NCBI GenBank assembly: GCA_965250215.1
Contig: CBDFNN010000004.1
Span: 1,364,001-1,428,000 of the forward strand
Direction: 5' to 3'
DNA: 64,000 bases
Origin: CBDFNN01 sp965250215
GTDB lineage: Bacteria; Bacteroidota; Rhodothermia; Rhodothermales; DATKEJ01
Below the pieces are notes generated by a model. That model saw only the letters and a program-made list of their open reading frames with translations, was not told the origin of the DNA and searched no databases. Positions 44,465 to 53,254 of this stretch are shown piece after piece (position 1 is the first letter of the stretch; every line of letters begins with the position of its first letter). Both the position numbers and the translations under genes were made by a program.

Positions 44465-44941
44465 ATGCTTTCAACTAGATCACTTATCCTTTTTGTGTTT
44501 GTCTGGGGGATTGGTTGCCAAAGTCCAGCCGAAGACTATGGGGAGCGACCAGTAGCTGTTCAAAAGCGCGCGGTGCAAGTGGATGGAATTCCAGCACCAA
44601 TTGGGCCCTACACGCCGATTGTCGAATCAGGCGATTTTCTTTTTCTTTCGGGTCAGATTGGAAAAAATTCCAAAACTGGAAAGTTGGTTGACGGGGGAGT
44701 GACGGAAGAGACCACCCAAATCATGGATAATATTCTAGTCCTACTTTCGGCCGGTGATGCTAGCTTTGCGGATGTGGTTCAAGCGCAAGTCTTCTTGATC
44801 GATATCACCGACTACGCGGCCATGAATGAAGTTTATGCCAGCTACTTCAAAGGACTCGTTCCCCCGGCACGAGCAGCAGTAGCTGTTACCGCTCTTCCAG
44901 GAGGAGCCTCGGTCGAAATCATGATGACAGCTAGGAAATAG
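44465..44941 (+). CDS. RidA family protein as a lipoprotein
   Basis: A 158-residue protein from ATG 44465 (an ATG at 44429 would precede the signal). The signal ends in a lipobox-like WGIGC (C18). The RidA (YjgF) fold follows with conserved IPAPIGPYTP, LFLSGQIG, the catalytic R136 in PPARAAVAV and E151 in VEIMMTAR. Standard RidA proteins hydrolyse reactive enamines or imines in the cytoplasm, so an exported form is less usual. A spacer with GTGATGGG-type words lies just upstream. Confidence 0.85.
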   Translation: MLSTRSLILFVFVWGIGCQSPAEDYGERPVAVQKRAVQVDGIPAPIGPYTPIVESGDFLFLSGQIGKNSKTGKLVDGGVTEETTQIMDNILVLLSAGDASFADVVQAQVFLIDITDYAAMNEVYASYFKGLVPPARAAVAVTALPGGASVEIMMTARK

Positions 44942-44948
44942 CTCCGCA

Positions 44949-45199
44949 AGTCTTTGGTTTGTGATTTGTGGTCATTAGTCAGTATTCGAAAAATACTCAC
45001 AGCGAGAGAATATCTGGACTAGGGCAAATAAGAGACCCTCGTCGACGGCATGAACACCCTTGATCACAGTGTCCCATCGGCTGTGATTTAGAACTATCGT
45101 CGAGGTATAAAAGAGAATTTGGGAAGCAGTAATTAAACCAAGTATCGAGTCATAGGCCCAGGACAGCTCTCCAAAACCAAGGACCACAAACCAAAGACT
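44949..45199. repeat. Long-spaced 15-bp inverted repeat
   Basis: AGTCTTTGGTTTGTG (44949-44963) has a perfect reverse complement at 45185-45199, 221 bp away. The right copy overlaps the stop codon of the minus-strand aminotransferase. The intervening DNA has no supported gene. The two arms flank the convergent 3' ends of the RidA and aminotransferase genes. Confidence 0.7.
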
Positions 45200-46481
45200 A
45201 TAGTCCATTCACCGCTACTTCCTCCATTGCATCGCAGAAGCGATCCAACTCGTCGAGTGTTGTATAGACACTGGGTGTGATTCGAAGGCCTTTGAAATCT
45301 TCTCTTGGAATGGGTGTCGTGATGATTTGATGTTTTTTCCAAAGATGAGATCCGATCTCTACGCAATCGATGCCCTCGATCCCCACATTGGCAATACAAC
45401 AGGAATACTTCGGTATCAAGCTCGTATTTAAGTAGATTCGATCGTTTTGCAACAGACGCTCGGCCCAATAATTTCTAAGATAACGAAGACGCTCCTCCTT
45501 GCGTTTTGGACCAAGTGTTTGATCAAAGGTCAAAGCTTCGGAAATCGATATAAAGTTGGCGGCAGGATGGGTGCCAATTTCCTCGAATTTTCTAATGTCT
45601 CCGTCTTTTGCCTCGACGGCAGCCATCATTGGCCACACTCCTTTGATTTTATCCTTTCGGACATAGAGCATCCCTGTTCCGTGAGGTGCGAATAGCCACT
45701 TGTGAAGGCTCGTAGCAAAGTAGTCGCAGTCGAGATCTTCGTGCTTGAAATCGAAGTGGGCAAAAGAGTGAGCTCCATCAACGATGACCGGAATTCCTCT
45801 CTTCCTTGCCATTTGAACAACTTTCTTAACAGGCAATATTTGTCCAGTAATGTTGACGATGTGGCTCATCAAGATCAACTTTGTACGCGGAGTAATATTT
45901 TCCTCGAATAGCCGGACCACAATCTCATCGTCCTCTACTGGGACAGGCAATGCGAACTGTTTCAAGACAATCCCTTCGCGTCGCTCGCGCTGCTTGAATG
46001 TCGTAATCATTCTCGGATAATCGTGGAGGCTTGTTAGGACCTCGTCGCCGCGCTCGAGATCGATACCAAGCTGACATATTTGTAGACCTTCAGATGCGTT
46101 TCTAACAATCGCAATTTCTTCCGAATCGCAGCCAAACTTTCGTGCTAATTGCTGCCGAACACCCTCGCGTCGAGGTTCCAAAATCCTCCACATATTGTGG
46201 ACCGGACATTGTTGAGAAAAATCGAGATGTTTCTTCATTGCCTCTTGCACAACGGATGGAGCGGGGCTCACACCCCCGTTGTTTAAATTGACTAGGGATC
46301 GATCAACAGTAAAGGCCTTTTGTATTTCTGTCCAGAATTCCTCATCTCGTGATAGTGCTGATGCACTTGAGGTTTCGTGATGTTTTACAAGCTCGGCCAG
46401 AGAATCTATATTGAGGGGTGCCAATACAGGAGTTGCAATCGAAGCGCCGAGTGATCCGAGAAAGTGTCTGCGAGTGGTCAT
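45198..46481 (-). CDS. Tat-exported class V aminotransferase (isopenicillin-N-epimerase-like)
   Basis: The 427-residue PLP enzyme starts with a twin-arginine signal TTRRHFLGSLGASIATPVLAP. Class V landmarks: LVNLNNGGVSPAP, NASEGLQICQLGID, VDGAHSFAHFDFK (cofactor Asp) and the Schiff-base lysine in FATSLHKWLFAPHGTGML. Relatives are annotated as isopenicillin N epimerases or cysteine-desulfurase-like proteins, but the substrate is unknown. Folding with cofactor before export fits the Tat signal. Its 3' end coincides with the inverted repeat described separately. Confidence 0.87.
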   Translation of the reverse strand: MTTRRHFLGSLGASIATPVLAPLNIDSLAELVKHHETSSASALSRDEEFWTEIQKAFTVDRSLVNLNNGGVSPAPSVVQEAMKKHLDFSQQCPVHNMWRILEPRREGVRQQLARKFGCDSEEIAIVRNASEGLQICQLGIDLERGDEVLTSLHDYPRMITTFKQRERREGIVLKQFALPVPVEDDEIVVRLFEENITPRTKLILMSHIVNITGQILPVKKVVQMARKRGIPVIVDGAHSFAHFDFKHEDLDCDYFATSLHKWLFAPHGTGMLYVRKDKIKGVWPMMAAVEAKDGDIRKFEEIGTHPAANFISISEALTFDQTLGPKRKEERLRYLRNYWAERLLQNDRIYLNTSLIPKYSCCIANVGIEGIDCVEIGSHLWKKHQIITTPIPREDFKGLRITPSVYTTLDELDRFCDAMEEVAVNGL

Positions 46482-46552
46482 GGCTGGTAGTATTTGAAAC
46501 AGTAGCTTGTTCTCTACGATAAGACAATAGACTCATTTTTTAAAGCATTTCC

Positions 46553-47701
46553 ATGATCGCGAAAAGATATCTGAATCTGGCACTCCTTGCGCTGATCCCC
46601 CTCAGCATCTCATTGACTTCATTTCGATGTGCAGAATCTCACGGCGAATCAAGCGTCAGCGACGAATCTGAGACGTCTGAGAAAGACTTAGAAATGAAAG
46701 CCGGCGAAAAAATCCGAGCCTTTACTTTTGACGCATGGGACAAACCGAATGACGACGTGCTTGTGAAGCTCAGCTCAATGGGCGTAAGTCACCTTAGCCT
46801 TACCTCTTTTGGCTGGCAATCGTCCTACGATCATCCCGAAGTTCACATGAAACCTGATGCGAAATGGTATACCGAAGGTGTCCATGGAATCCGAGAGCTT
46901 GCCGCGAAAGGGAGAGAGCTTGGAATCGGCATTATCCTTAAACCTCATATCTGGTTGTCCAACAGTGCAGCTGAAGAATTCTACGACGGCAAGACAATTG
47001 TGACGAAAAAGTGGAGGAGCGATATCGGTTTTGATAGTGAGGAGAAATGGAAACAATGGGAAGAGACCTACTCGAAGTTTGCCATGTACTATGCCAATCT
47101 TGCAGAAGAAATTGGTGCCGATGTTTATTGTTTTGGAACAGAGTTGGCCAACCCTATGAAAGTCCGTCCTGATTATTGGTTTGGCTTGATCAAGGAGATT
47201 CGAAAGGTCTATTCAGGAAAGTTGACCTATGCTGGAAATTGGTACGAGGAGTACAGTGACGTTCCGTTTTGGTCCGAGCTGGACTACATCGGTGTTCAAG
47301 CCTATTTCCCTTTATCGAAGGAAGAGAATCCAAGCAAGGAGCAGATAAAGGAAGGATGGATCAGACACATGGAGCAGATAAAGGCTGTTTCAGACAAAGC
47401 TGGTAAGCCCGTGCTGTTTACAGAACTTGGATATCGATCGGTATCATTTGCCGCCGAAAAGCCCTGGACTTGGGCGAGTCGGGCCGATGTAGACAAGGTT
47501 AAACCGGACTACGAAATGCAGTCCAAGTTGTATGAAGCCTTCTTCGAGACTTATTGGGACATCGATTGGTTTTCTGGTGTGATTTTGTGGAAATGGCAGC
47601 CGGCAAGCGATCGGAGAGGTGCTTCATCGCGAAGGGCCATTGACTTCACTCCCCAGGATAAGCCCGCCGAGAAAGTAATCGCCAAATGGTTCAATAAATA
47701 G
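46553..47701 (+). CDS. GH113-like glycoside hydrolase (beta-mannanase type), lipoprotein
   Basis: A 382-residue TIM-barrel glycosidase with an N-terminal signal ending near TSFRC (C26), a Ser/Glu-rich linker, and the barrel. GH113 features: GVSHLSLTSFGWQSS, GIGIILKPHIWLS, the acid/base in YCFGTELANP (E197) and the nucleophile in KPVLFTELGYRS (E291), and WFSGVILWKWQP at the end. It likely cleaves mannan or a related beta-1,4-linked polysaccharide at the surface. It is divergent from the aminotransferase gene (72 bp). Confidence 0.83.
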   Translation: MIAKRYLNLALLALIPLSISLTSFRCAESHGESSVSDESETSEKDLEMKAGEKIRAFTFDAWDKPNDDVLVKLSSMGVSHLSLTSFGWQSSYDHPEVHMKPDAKWYTEGVHGIRELAAKGRELGIGIILKPHIWLSNSAAEEFYDGKTIVTKKWRSDIGFDSEEKWKQWEETYSKFAMYYANLAEEIGADVYCFGTELANPMKVRPDYWFGLIKEIRKVYSGKLTYAGNWYEEYSDVPFWSELDYIGVQAYFPLSKEENPSKEQIKEGWIRHMEQIKAVSDKAGKPVLFTELGYRSVSFAAEKPWTWASRADVDKVKPDYEMQSKLYEAFFETYWDIDWFSGVILWKWQPASDRRGASSRRAIDFTPQDKPAEKVIAKWFNK

Positions 47702-47908
47702 AAGTCGGTTATTGGTCATTTGTTGTTGTTCAATATTATATAAAAATGGCTGTAGGAATTGAGGTGTCAATTACTATCGTCCGGTACAAACAAGCGTCTC
47801 TCTTTGTCTCTTTAGACTATTCCTACGATATTGGTCTATAGTCGCCGAATTGACTGAGACATTCGGTCCGACCGAGTCCGAAAACTGATAGTCACTAACT
47901 AAATATCT

Positions 47909-48346
47909 ATGACCAATACAACAAACAAAGTCCCTACGATTTTCTGGATCATCAGCGGTGTAGCATTATTATGGAATGCCATGGGAGCTTACGTCTATAT
48001 CGGGCAAGTCATGATGACCCCGGAAACCTTGTCGCAAATGTCGGAGGCGCGTCAGGCACTTTTTAATGCGACGCCCTCCTGGGTTACCGGTGCTTTTGCG
48101 ATCGCCGTTTGGGCAGGGGTCCTTGGCTGTATCCTTCTCCTTCTGAGAAAAAAACTAGCCATACCTGTATTGATCGCATCACTCGTTGGATCCTTAGCAC
48201 AAAATGCCTTCTTTCTAACACAGAGTGGAATCATATCTGAATTCGGCGTCATGGAGGGTGTATTGGCTCCCTTGCTCGTCCTTATTGTCGGGATCTTCCT
48301 AATTTGGTATGCACGATCATCTGCAGCGAAGGGATGGCTTAGCTAG
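47909..48346 (+). CDS. Four-helix membrane protein of unknown function
   Basis: 145 residues with four hydrophobic segments (FWIISGVALLWNAMGAYVYI, WVTGAFAIAVWAGVLGCILLLL, IPVLIASLVGSLAQNAFFL, VLAPLLVLIVGIFLIWYA). Similar small proteins are annotated loosely as sugar transporters or as hypothetical proteins in Bacteroidota. No catalytic motif. Single gene, followed by a strong terminator. Confidence 0.8.
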   Translation: MTNTTNKVPTIFWIISGVALLWNAMGAYVYIGQVMMTPETLSQMSEARQALFNATPSWVTGAFAIAVWAGVLGCILLLLRKKLAIPVLIASLVGSLAQNAFFLTQSGIISEFGVMEGVLAPLLVLIVGIFLIWYARSSAAKGWLS

Positions 48347-48387
48347 GCATGAATTCATCTATTTAATAGTAGATCTCTCTTCAAAAT

Positions 48388-48421
48388 AAAAATGGCGACC
48401 CTATTTAGGGTCGCCATTTTT
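48388..48421. terminator. Strong bidirectional intrinsic terminator
   Basis: A 16-bp perfect stem (AAAAATGGCGACCCTA at 48388-48403 with TAGGGTCGCCATTTTT at 48406-48421) with only a 2-nt spacer; in practice the loop will open to four or six bases. An A-run before and T-run after make it work for both convergent genes, the membrane protein and the choice-of-anchor-B gene. Confidence 0.95.
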
Positions 48422-48422
48422 T

Positions 48423-48450
48423 CCGATCTCTGAAGGCCGATCTCTGAAGG
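48423..48450. repeat. Two tandem copies of a 14-bp unit
   Basis: CCGATCTCTGAAGG repeated perfectly (48423-48436, 48437-48450), then a partial CTGAAG. It lies between the terminator and the stop of the choice-of-anchor-B gene. Confidence 0.8.
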
Positions 48451-48464
48451 CTGAAGACTGCCTT

Positions 48465-50879
48465 TTATCCAGCGATTTCCTTTTTCTTCAACAAGAACAA
48501 TCCTTCACTTCGGCTACTCACTGCAATCACTCCACTCTTGAAGTAAGGATAATTACTCCAGGAACCACCAAATCCTGCTTGATCCACTCCGTAAGGGACG
48601 GTATCAAAATGACCTGCCTCGACTGGGTTCTCGGGATCTGAGATATCGAGAATTCGAAGTCCAGCTTGATAGTTCGACTGATACATAAAGTTGTCTCGTA
48701 TGTAGAGGTTGTGATCACTTGCTTTTGAGCTCAGGAGAAACTCGTTTACCAACTGCGGATCTTCCAACTCCTGAACGTCCCAAATCAAAGTTCTCGTGTT
48801 CTCAACAAGATTATTCATTTCGTCGAGCTCGTCATTCATAAAGAAGTATTTATGATCCTCACTCAACCATCCTTGATGCGTGTAGGCTGTCTTTGGATAG
48901 AAAGTTTGGGAGATGGTCGTCGTGTTTTTCTTGTCCGTGACATCGGCAATGATAAATGAGCCTCCGTTTGAATTCAAGCAGACCTCTTTACCTTGGTACT
49001 TGGGATCAGGACCAATGTAGTTCACGCATTGAGCATCGTGCGTCCCGCCAGCTCCTTCATGAGTGAAGCAACCCTCGTAAACGGGAGCGATCGGATTTTC
49101 AAGACTGATGATGTGAAGCTGACCACCGCAGGTCTCACCTCCAGCTCGATTGCCAACGGCGAAGGCGTATCCGGATTCTTCGTTTATGACAATATTGTGC
49201 GTACTGTGCACTCCGGTATAGTGAGCCGTCATTTCGAAGTTAACCGGCATATCGGCTGGATCTACATCACGAAGCTGCCGAAGATCGAAGATCTGAATTC
49301 CATGCTCTTTCGCTCCATCGGCTACAACATAGGCGTGATCCTTGTAAACTTTGACATCTCTCCAAGTCGAGCCTGGTGATGTCTCTGTCTTCATCAATTG
49401 ACCCACGTAAATTGGATTTGATGGATTGGAGATGTCGACAAACGCTGTTCCGTTAGTTCTTGCCTGAAGGACCCATTCTTTTCCAGTTTCTGAATCTTCC
49501 CATCCCCAGATATCCGTCATGCGTACGCCCCTTTCAGATGTTAACTCTTCAGCTGACATAAAAGCTAGAAGGTCGACATTTTCGCAGTCAAATTGATCGG
49601 CCGATCCTCCCTCGCATTCAACTTTTTCTCCCTTAATGGAAGTGAGGAATCCAGATTCACTCAAAAGACTAGTGCCGGGAGTCCATTCTCCGCTCGCAGC
49701 ATCAAGTTGGTAAACCGTTGCTAGACCAGTTTCGTAGTCTGATCGAGGAGATCCAATTACGGCAACATTACCATCGGTAACAAGGCCTACACCAAAGCCA
49801 GGCGTGCTGCGTTCGTCTTTCGGGTTCAATTCTTTTGTCATCACGCTCTCGCCTGATAGATCGAAGTGAAAGACTTTGCTTCCTCTGGCGCCAACGAGTA
49901 CATGACTTCCGTGGACGGCTAGACCAGCTCCAAATCCCCGAGTCCATTGTGATTGATCCTTATCGGCATTCACATCAAGTCGATCCTTATAGACCCAGAC
50001 TCCATCCACTTGCTCAAGGATGAAAACGGCTCCAGTACCATTGAACCCTGGAACGGTAGCGAATAGCTTCCCGTCTCCGATTCCGATGGCCTGCCCAAGT
50101 GTTCCTTTCGCGTCAACGAATTCCTCACCCAATCCTTGAAGTTTAATGGGTTCTCCTGCTGACCATTGACCTTCCTCTAAATCGAAATTAAATACATGAA
50201 GTGCTCCTGATCTTTTCCCACCAAGAGGTGCGCCTACGACAACGCCATTGTCATATCCAGCAATAGACCAACCGTAGCCGTCTTTGCCCGCGTAGTTATA
50301 AGGCTCAAGTATGGCTTCTTGCTTCCACTCCATTCCGGTTTTTTGAAAAACGTGAACAGCGCCGGCAGAATGTGAAGAACTGTAGGAAGTCACGAGAATT
50401 TTTTCGCCAACCATCGCGATGGTGTTTGCTCGGAATCCTCCTCTCGCAAATGCTCCACCGAATTCTGCATCCTCCAATATCTTTGTCGGAGCGAGGACAC
50501 CTGCGTCCTGCCATTCTCCACTTGCGTTTTTATTGTAGACGTATGCTTGATTCAGACCAGGTGCTCCGATAACAAGAGTTTTGCCATCAAGAAAAATGGA
50601 TCGTCCGAAGTTGTCACCAACTTTGGAGTCTTTGGCTGTCATGCGTGCACTTTCCACCCATTCTCCAGCGTTTGATTTTTCGTACATGTAGACAATTCCG
50701 CCGGGTTGTTCACCGCTGGGCCAACCGATTGGGGAGTCTCCAACAAAAATATTGCTTTCATCCATTGCCACTGCACCTCCGAAGCCGCTAACTGAGGCTG
50801 CTGTTGTTGGAGAGAATTGACCTAGGAGAGGACTACAAACGAACAGGGACAGGAATAGAAAGGGAAAGAGTCGATTCAT
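48465..50879 (-). CDS. Choice-of-anchor B protein with FG-GAP-like and LVIVD repeats
   Basis: About 804 residues; ATG 50879 is preferred over an in-frame TTG at 50906. Signal FLFLSLFVCSPLLGQ. The first half is a set of FG-GAP-like repeats (VAMDESNIFVGDSP, GRSIFLDGKTLVIGAPG, GKLFATVPGFNGTGAVFILEQ, AVHGSHVLVGARG). The second half carries LVIVD-type repeats of the choice-of-anchor-B family (FVDISNPSNPIYVGQL, HIISLENPIAPVYEGCF, RILDISDPENPVEAGHF). It is a secreted beta-propeller protein of unknown ligand. No T9SS or PEP-CTERM tail is visible. Confidence 0.88.
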   Translation of the reverse strand: MNRLFPFLFLSLFVCSPLLGQFSPTTAASVSGFGGAVAMDESNIFVGDSPIGWPSGEQPGGIVYMYEKSNAGEWVESARMTAKDSKVGDNFGRSIFLDGKTLVIGAPGLNQAYVYNKNASGEWQDAGVLAPTKILEDAEFGGAFARGGFRANTIAMVGEKILVTSYSSSHSAGAVHVFQKTGMEWKQEAILEPYNYAGKDGYGWSIAGYDNGVVVGAPLGGKRSGALHVFNFDLEEGQWSAGEPIKLQGLGEEFVDAKGTLGQAIGIGDGKLFATVPGFNGTGAVFILEQVDGVWVYKDRLDVNADKDQSQWTRGFGAGLAVHGSHVLVGARGSKVFHFDLSGESVMTKELNPKDERSTPGFGVGLVTDGNVAVIGSPRSDYETGLATVYQLDAASGEWTPGTSLLSESGFLTSIKGEKVECEGGSADQFDCENVDLLAFMSAEELTSERGVRMTDIWGWEDSETGKEWVLQARTNGTAFVDISNPSNPIYVGQLMKTETSPGSTWRDVKVYKDHAYVVADGAKEHGIQIFDLRQLRDVDPADMPVNFEMTAHYTGVHSTHNIVINEESGYAFAVGNRAGGETCGGQLHIISLENPIAPVYEGCFTHEGAGGTHDAQCVNYIGPDPKYQGKEVCLNSNGGSFIIADVTDKKNTTTISQTFYPKTAYTHQGWLSEDHKYFFMNDELDEMNNLVENTRTLIWDVQELEDPQLVNEFLLSSKASDHNLYIRDNFMYQSNYQAGLRILDISDPENPVEAGHFDTVPYGVDQAGFGGSWSNYPYFKSGVIAVSSRSEGLFLLKKKEIAG

Positions 50880-51000
50880 TTCAATAAAAGTTTTCTGAAG
50901 ATTCAACCTGTGGTCAATCTTCTAATGGGGGCTACGATTTGGAGAGGACGAAAGTCTTCTCTAACAATGTGGCACAATGCACGACAAATATACCCGAAAA

Positions 51001-51918
51001 TCACTTGCTTGTTCGAGCAGAAGTAGAGAATGCCTGAACGGACCAGAGCAGAACAATCGATATCCAAACGATGTCCGCCAGTAGCAAGTGTACGAGCTGA
51101 GTCCATATAGGAGCTAGAAGTAGAAGATTTACGAATCCGAATATGAGCTGAGCGCCAATTCCATGCATAGACATCTTGGCCAATCTCCTCTCTCTAGGAT
51201 AGCTTGAATTCGAGTTCATTTTCCAAAAGACGCCTACAGCAAAGATCGAAATCAAGACAGCCATACTAGGGTGTATTACTCTTAATTTGATAAGAAAACT
51301 GGATCCAGAGTCTAAATCGGCTCGAATTCCTTCAGCCAATGTCTCTGCTGGAAAAATGGTGTCTCCCAGAGCAGTGATTGCTCCTGTTATGCCGAGGATG
51401 ATAATGGCAATTACGATCCCAGTGATAGCTGAGCGTGAACTTGGTGCCTTTTCGAGAAGACGTCGGTTCTCAATATTGGAATAGAAGGCTGTGAAACTTA
51501 GCGCTGCTAGCAGTAGAAAGGTGTTTACGAGATGTAAACCTAAGGCGGCTGCTCTGGCAACAGAAGAGTTGTCTGCTACTAGTTCTAGGAGTACCAGGCC
51601 AGCACCGATTGCCGCTTCAATGAGGACTAAAACGAGGGAAATAGATGCCCATTTTCGTTCCAAGCTTCCAGACTCAAATTGACGACGGGCCCAAAAATAC
51701 AAAATGAAAATGAGTATGAGGGCGAGGCCACTGGTAACACGATGGGAAAACTCAATGAGAGTCTCTATCGAAGCGGCCCGAGGTATAACCTCACCATTGC
51801 AGAGCGGCCAATGACTTCCGCATCCCGAACCTGAACCCGTCGCTCTCACCGTGGCCCCCCACAAAATCACAAACATGTTGTAGATGAGGACTCCCCATGC
51901 AAAGCGGGTAAATTTCAT
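51001..51918 (-). CDS. ctaA: Heme A synthase (CtaA/COX15)
   Basis: A 305-residue polytopic membrane protein. The four heme-ligand histidines are at 59 (EFSHRVTSG), 129 (LGLHLVNT), 216 (RVIHPSMA) and 277 (QLVHLLLAD), and the first extracytoplasmic loop has the cysteine pair C33/C40 (GSGCGSHWPLCNG). Eight hydrophobic segments. It oxidises heme O to heme A for cytochrome aa3-type oxidases. No ctaB or oxidase subunits are adjacent. Confidence 0.94.
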   Translation of the reverse strand: MKFTRFAWGVLIYNMFVILWGATVRATGSGSGCGSHWPLCNGEVIPRAASIETLIEFSHRVTSGLALILIFILYFWARRQFESGSLERKWASISLVLVLIEAAIGAGLVLLELVADNSSVARAAALGLHLVNTFLLLAALSFTAFYSNIENRRLLEKAPSSRSAITGIVIAIIILGITGAITALGDTIFPAETLAEGIRADLDSGSSFLIKLRVIHPSMAVLISIFAVGVFWKMNSNSSYPRERRLAKMSMHGIGAQLIFGFVNLLLLAPIWTQLVHLLLADIVWISIVLLWSVQAFSTSARTSK

Positions 51919-52133
51919 AAGGTGCTTTTTGTTAGTTCAGATCGATCTGAATTTTGTATATGGCAATAATAGTCTTAATGGTTCATTTGATTACCGGGTC
52001 TTTACATATTTACTCAAGTTTCTAATACGACGAGTCATTGCATAATCTATTTGATTTGGGTCGACCCCAATTTTGCCAAACAATTACAATAAAACTGCAT
52101 TAATCTGAGTAGAGAATCAGAAAAGAGAAGTTC
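51919..52133. promoter_or_regulatory. Divergent spacer between ctaA and a glycosyltransferase
   Basis: AT-rich spacer. At 52056-52070 is a near-palindrome around GGGTCGACCC (TTGGGTCGACCCCAA), a possible operator. No canonical start codon or gene is found. Confidence 0.35.
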
Positions 52134-53240
52134 ATCGGCCGACGAGTAGTTCACATATCAACCGTTCACCATCCAAATGACAACAGGATATTTCGAAAAC
52201 AATGTCTGAGTCTGAAGGATGCGGGATACGACGTTCATTTTGTAACACGCGCAGATCTACCCGATTCACAGGGTGTAACACTCCACGTAGTTAAGGGTGG
52301 ACAGAAAACGATCGATCGGCTTGTGGCTCAATCCGGTCTAACGGAGAAACTTTTAGACTTGGATGCCGAGATTTATCATTTTCACGATCCGGAACTTCTG
52401 CCTTTGGCGGCCCGGCTAAAGCGTAAATCTGGCAAAGCTGTGATCTACGATAAGCATGAGAGCTACTTGGATAGACGTGGGGTTCAAAAGATCGCGATGC
52501 AGTTGGAACGACGCTACCTGCCGGCCATGGATCGAGTGATGATCGCTGAGGCGAGCTACCGGGAGGACCTTGTGGATGTTGACACGAAGCTTGTCGATCT
52601 GTTCAACTACTACAAGCCAGGAATAAATTTCCCTCATCCACAGAACCCAAATCTTGCCGAGGGAGAAAAATTAAAACTGCTTTATACCGGTTTTGTCGCC
52701 AGGCAAAGGGGGCTCGACGTCATGCTTCGCTTGGCTGAGGATTTGAGAGAGGAGGGGGTAGATTTCGAGTTGACGATAGCGGGACTTTGCCAAATAGCTA
52801 AGGATCGAATTTGGGGAGACACGGAGATTGAGAAGAAAGGATTGTCGACCAATGTTAAAAGAGTCGGTTGGACTCATTTTGTGGACCATCAAACAATGGA
52901 GACGCTCCTATCCGGACATCATATAGGGCTTTGCCTTTTAGATCCATTACCTAATTATCAAAAGAGTATACCTACGAAATTTTACGAATATGCCCATTTC
53001 GGTCTGCCGGTGATCTGTTCCGACTTTCCTTTGTGGCAGAATTACTTGCAAGAAAACAAGTGCGGGCAGGCTGTTAGTGGCAGGAAAGAACCCAAAAAGC
53101 TTCTGGGAATCATTCGAACGATGTCTGAAGTCCAGCGTTTTTCAGAGTTGTCTCTGGCCGCAAATCAATCAGTGAACAAGTATTCTTGGGAAACGATGGA
53201 AAGGAATCTGCTGGAGACATATACAGAATTACTGTCCTAG
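52134..53240 (+). CDS. Glycosyltransferase (GT4-like), no canonical start codon
   Basis: About 368 residues. The conserved N-terminal strand and loop (RRVVHISTVHHPNDNRIFRKQCLSL...GYDVHFVT) are encoded in an open frame that begins after a TAG at 52110-52112. The first ATG/GTG/TTG in frame is GTG 52323, which would delete this domain. ATC at 52134 (after AGAGAAG) or ATC at 52116 are candidate starts. The C-terminal nucleotide-binding domain has KLLYTGFVARQRGLDVMLRLA and IPTKFYEYAHFGLPVICSD (the GT-B EX7E region). It is the first of a plus-strand run of genes to 61.6 kb. Confidence 0.75.
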   Translation: MGRRVVHISTVHHPNDNRIFRKQCLSLKDAGYDVHFVTRADLPDSQGVTLHVVKGGQKTIDRLVAQSGLTEKLLDLDAEIYHFHDPELLPLAARLKRKSGKAVIYDKHESYLDRRGVQKIAMQLERRYLPAMDRVMIAEASYREDLVDVDTKLVDLFNYYKPGINFPHPQNPNLAEGEKLKLLYTGFVARQRGLDVMLRLAEDLREEGVDFELTIAGLCQIAKDRIWGDTEIEKKGLSTNVKRVGWTHFVDHQTMETLLSGHHIGLCLLDPLPNYQKSIPTKFYEYAHFGLPVICSDFPLWQNYLQENKCGQAVSGRKEPKKLLGIIRTMSEVQRFSELSLAANQSVNKYSWETMERNLLETYTELLS

Positions 53241-53254
53241 ACCGTTTCTTGACT

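Noticed and set aside
44975..45208. 77-codon minus-strand frame between ridA and the aminotransferase
   Set aside because: It lies within the inverted-repeat spacer, has no convincing start context and overlaps the aminotransferase end.
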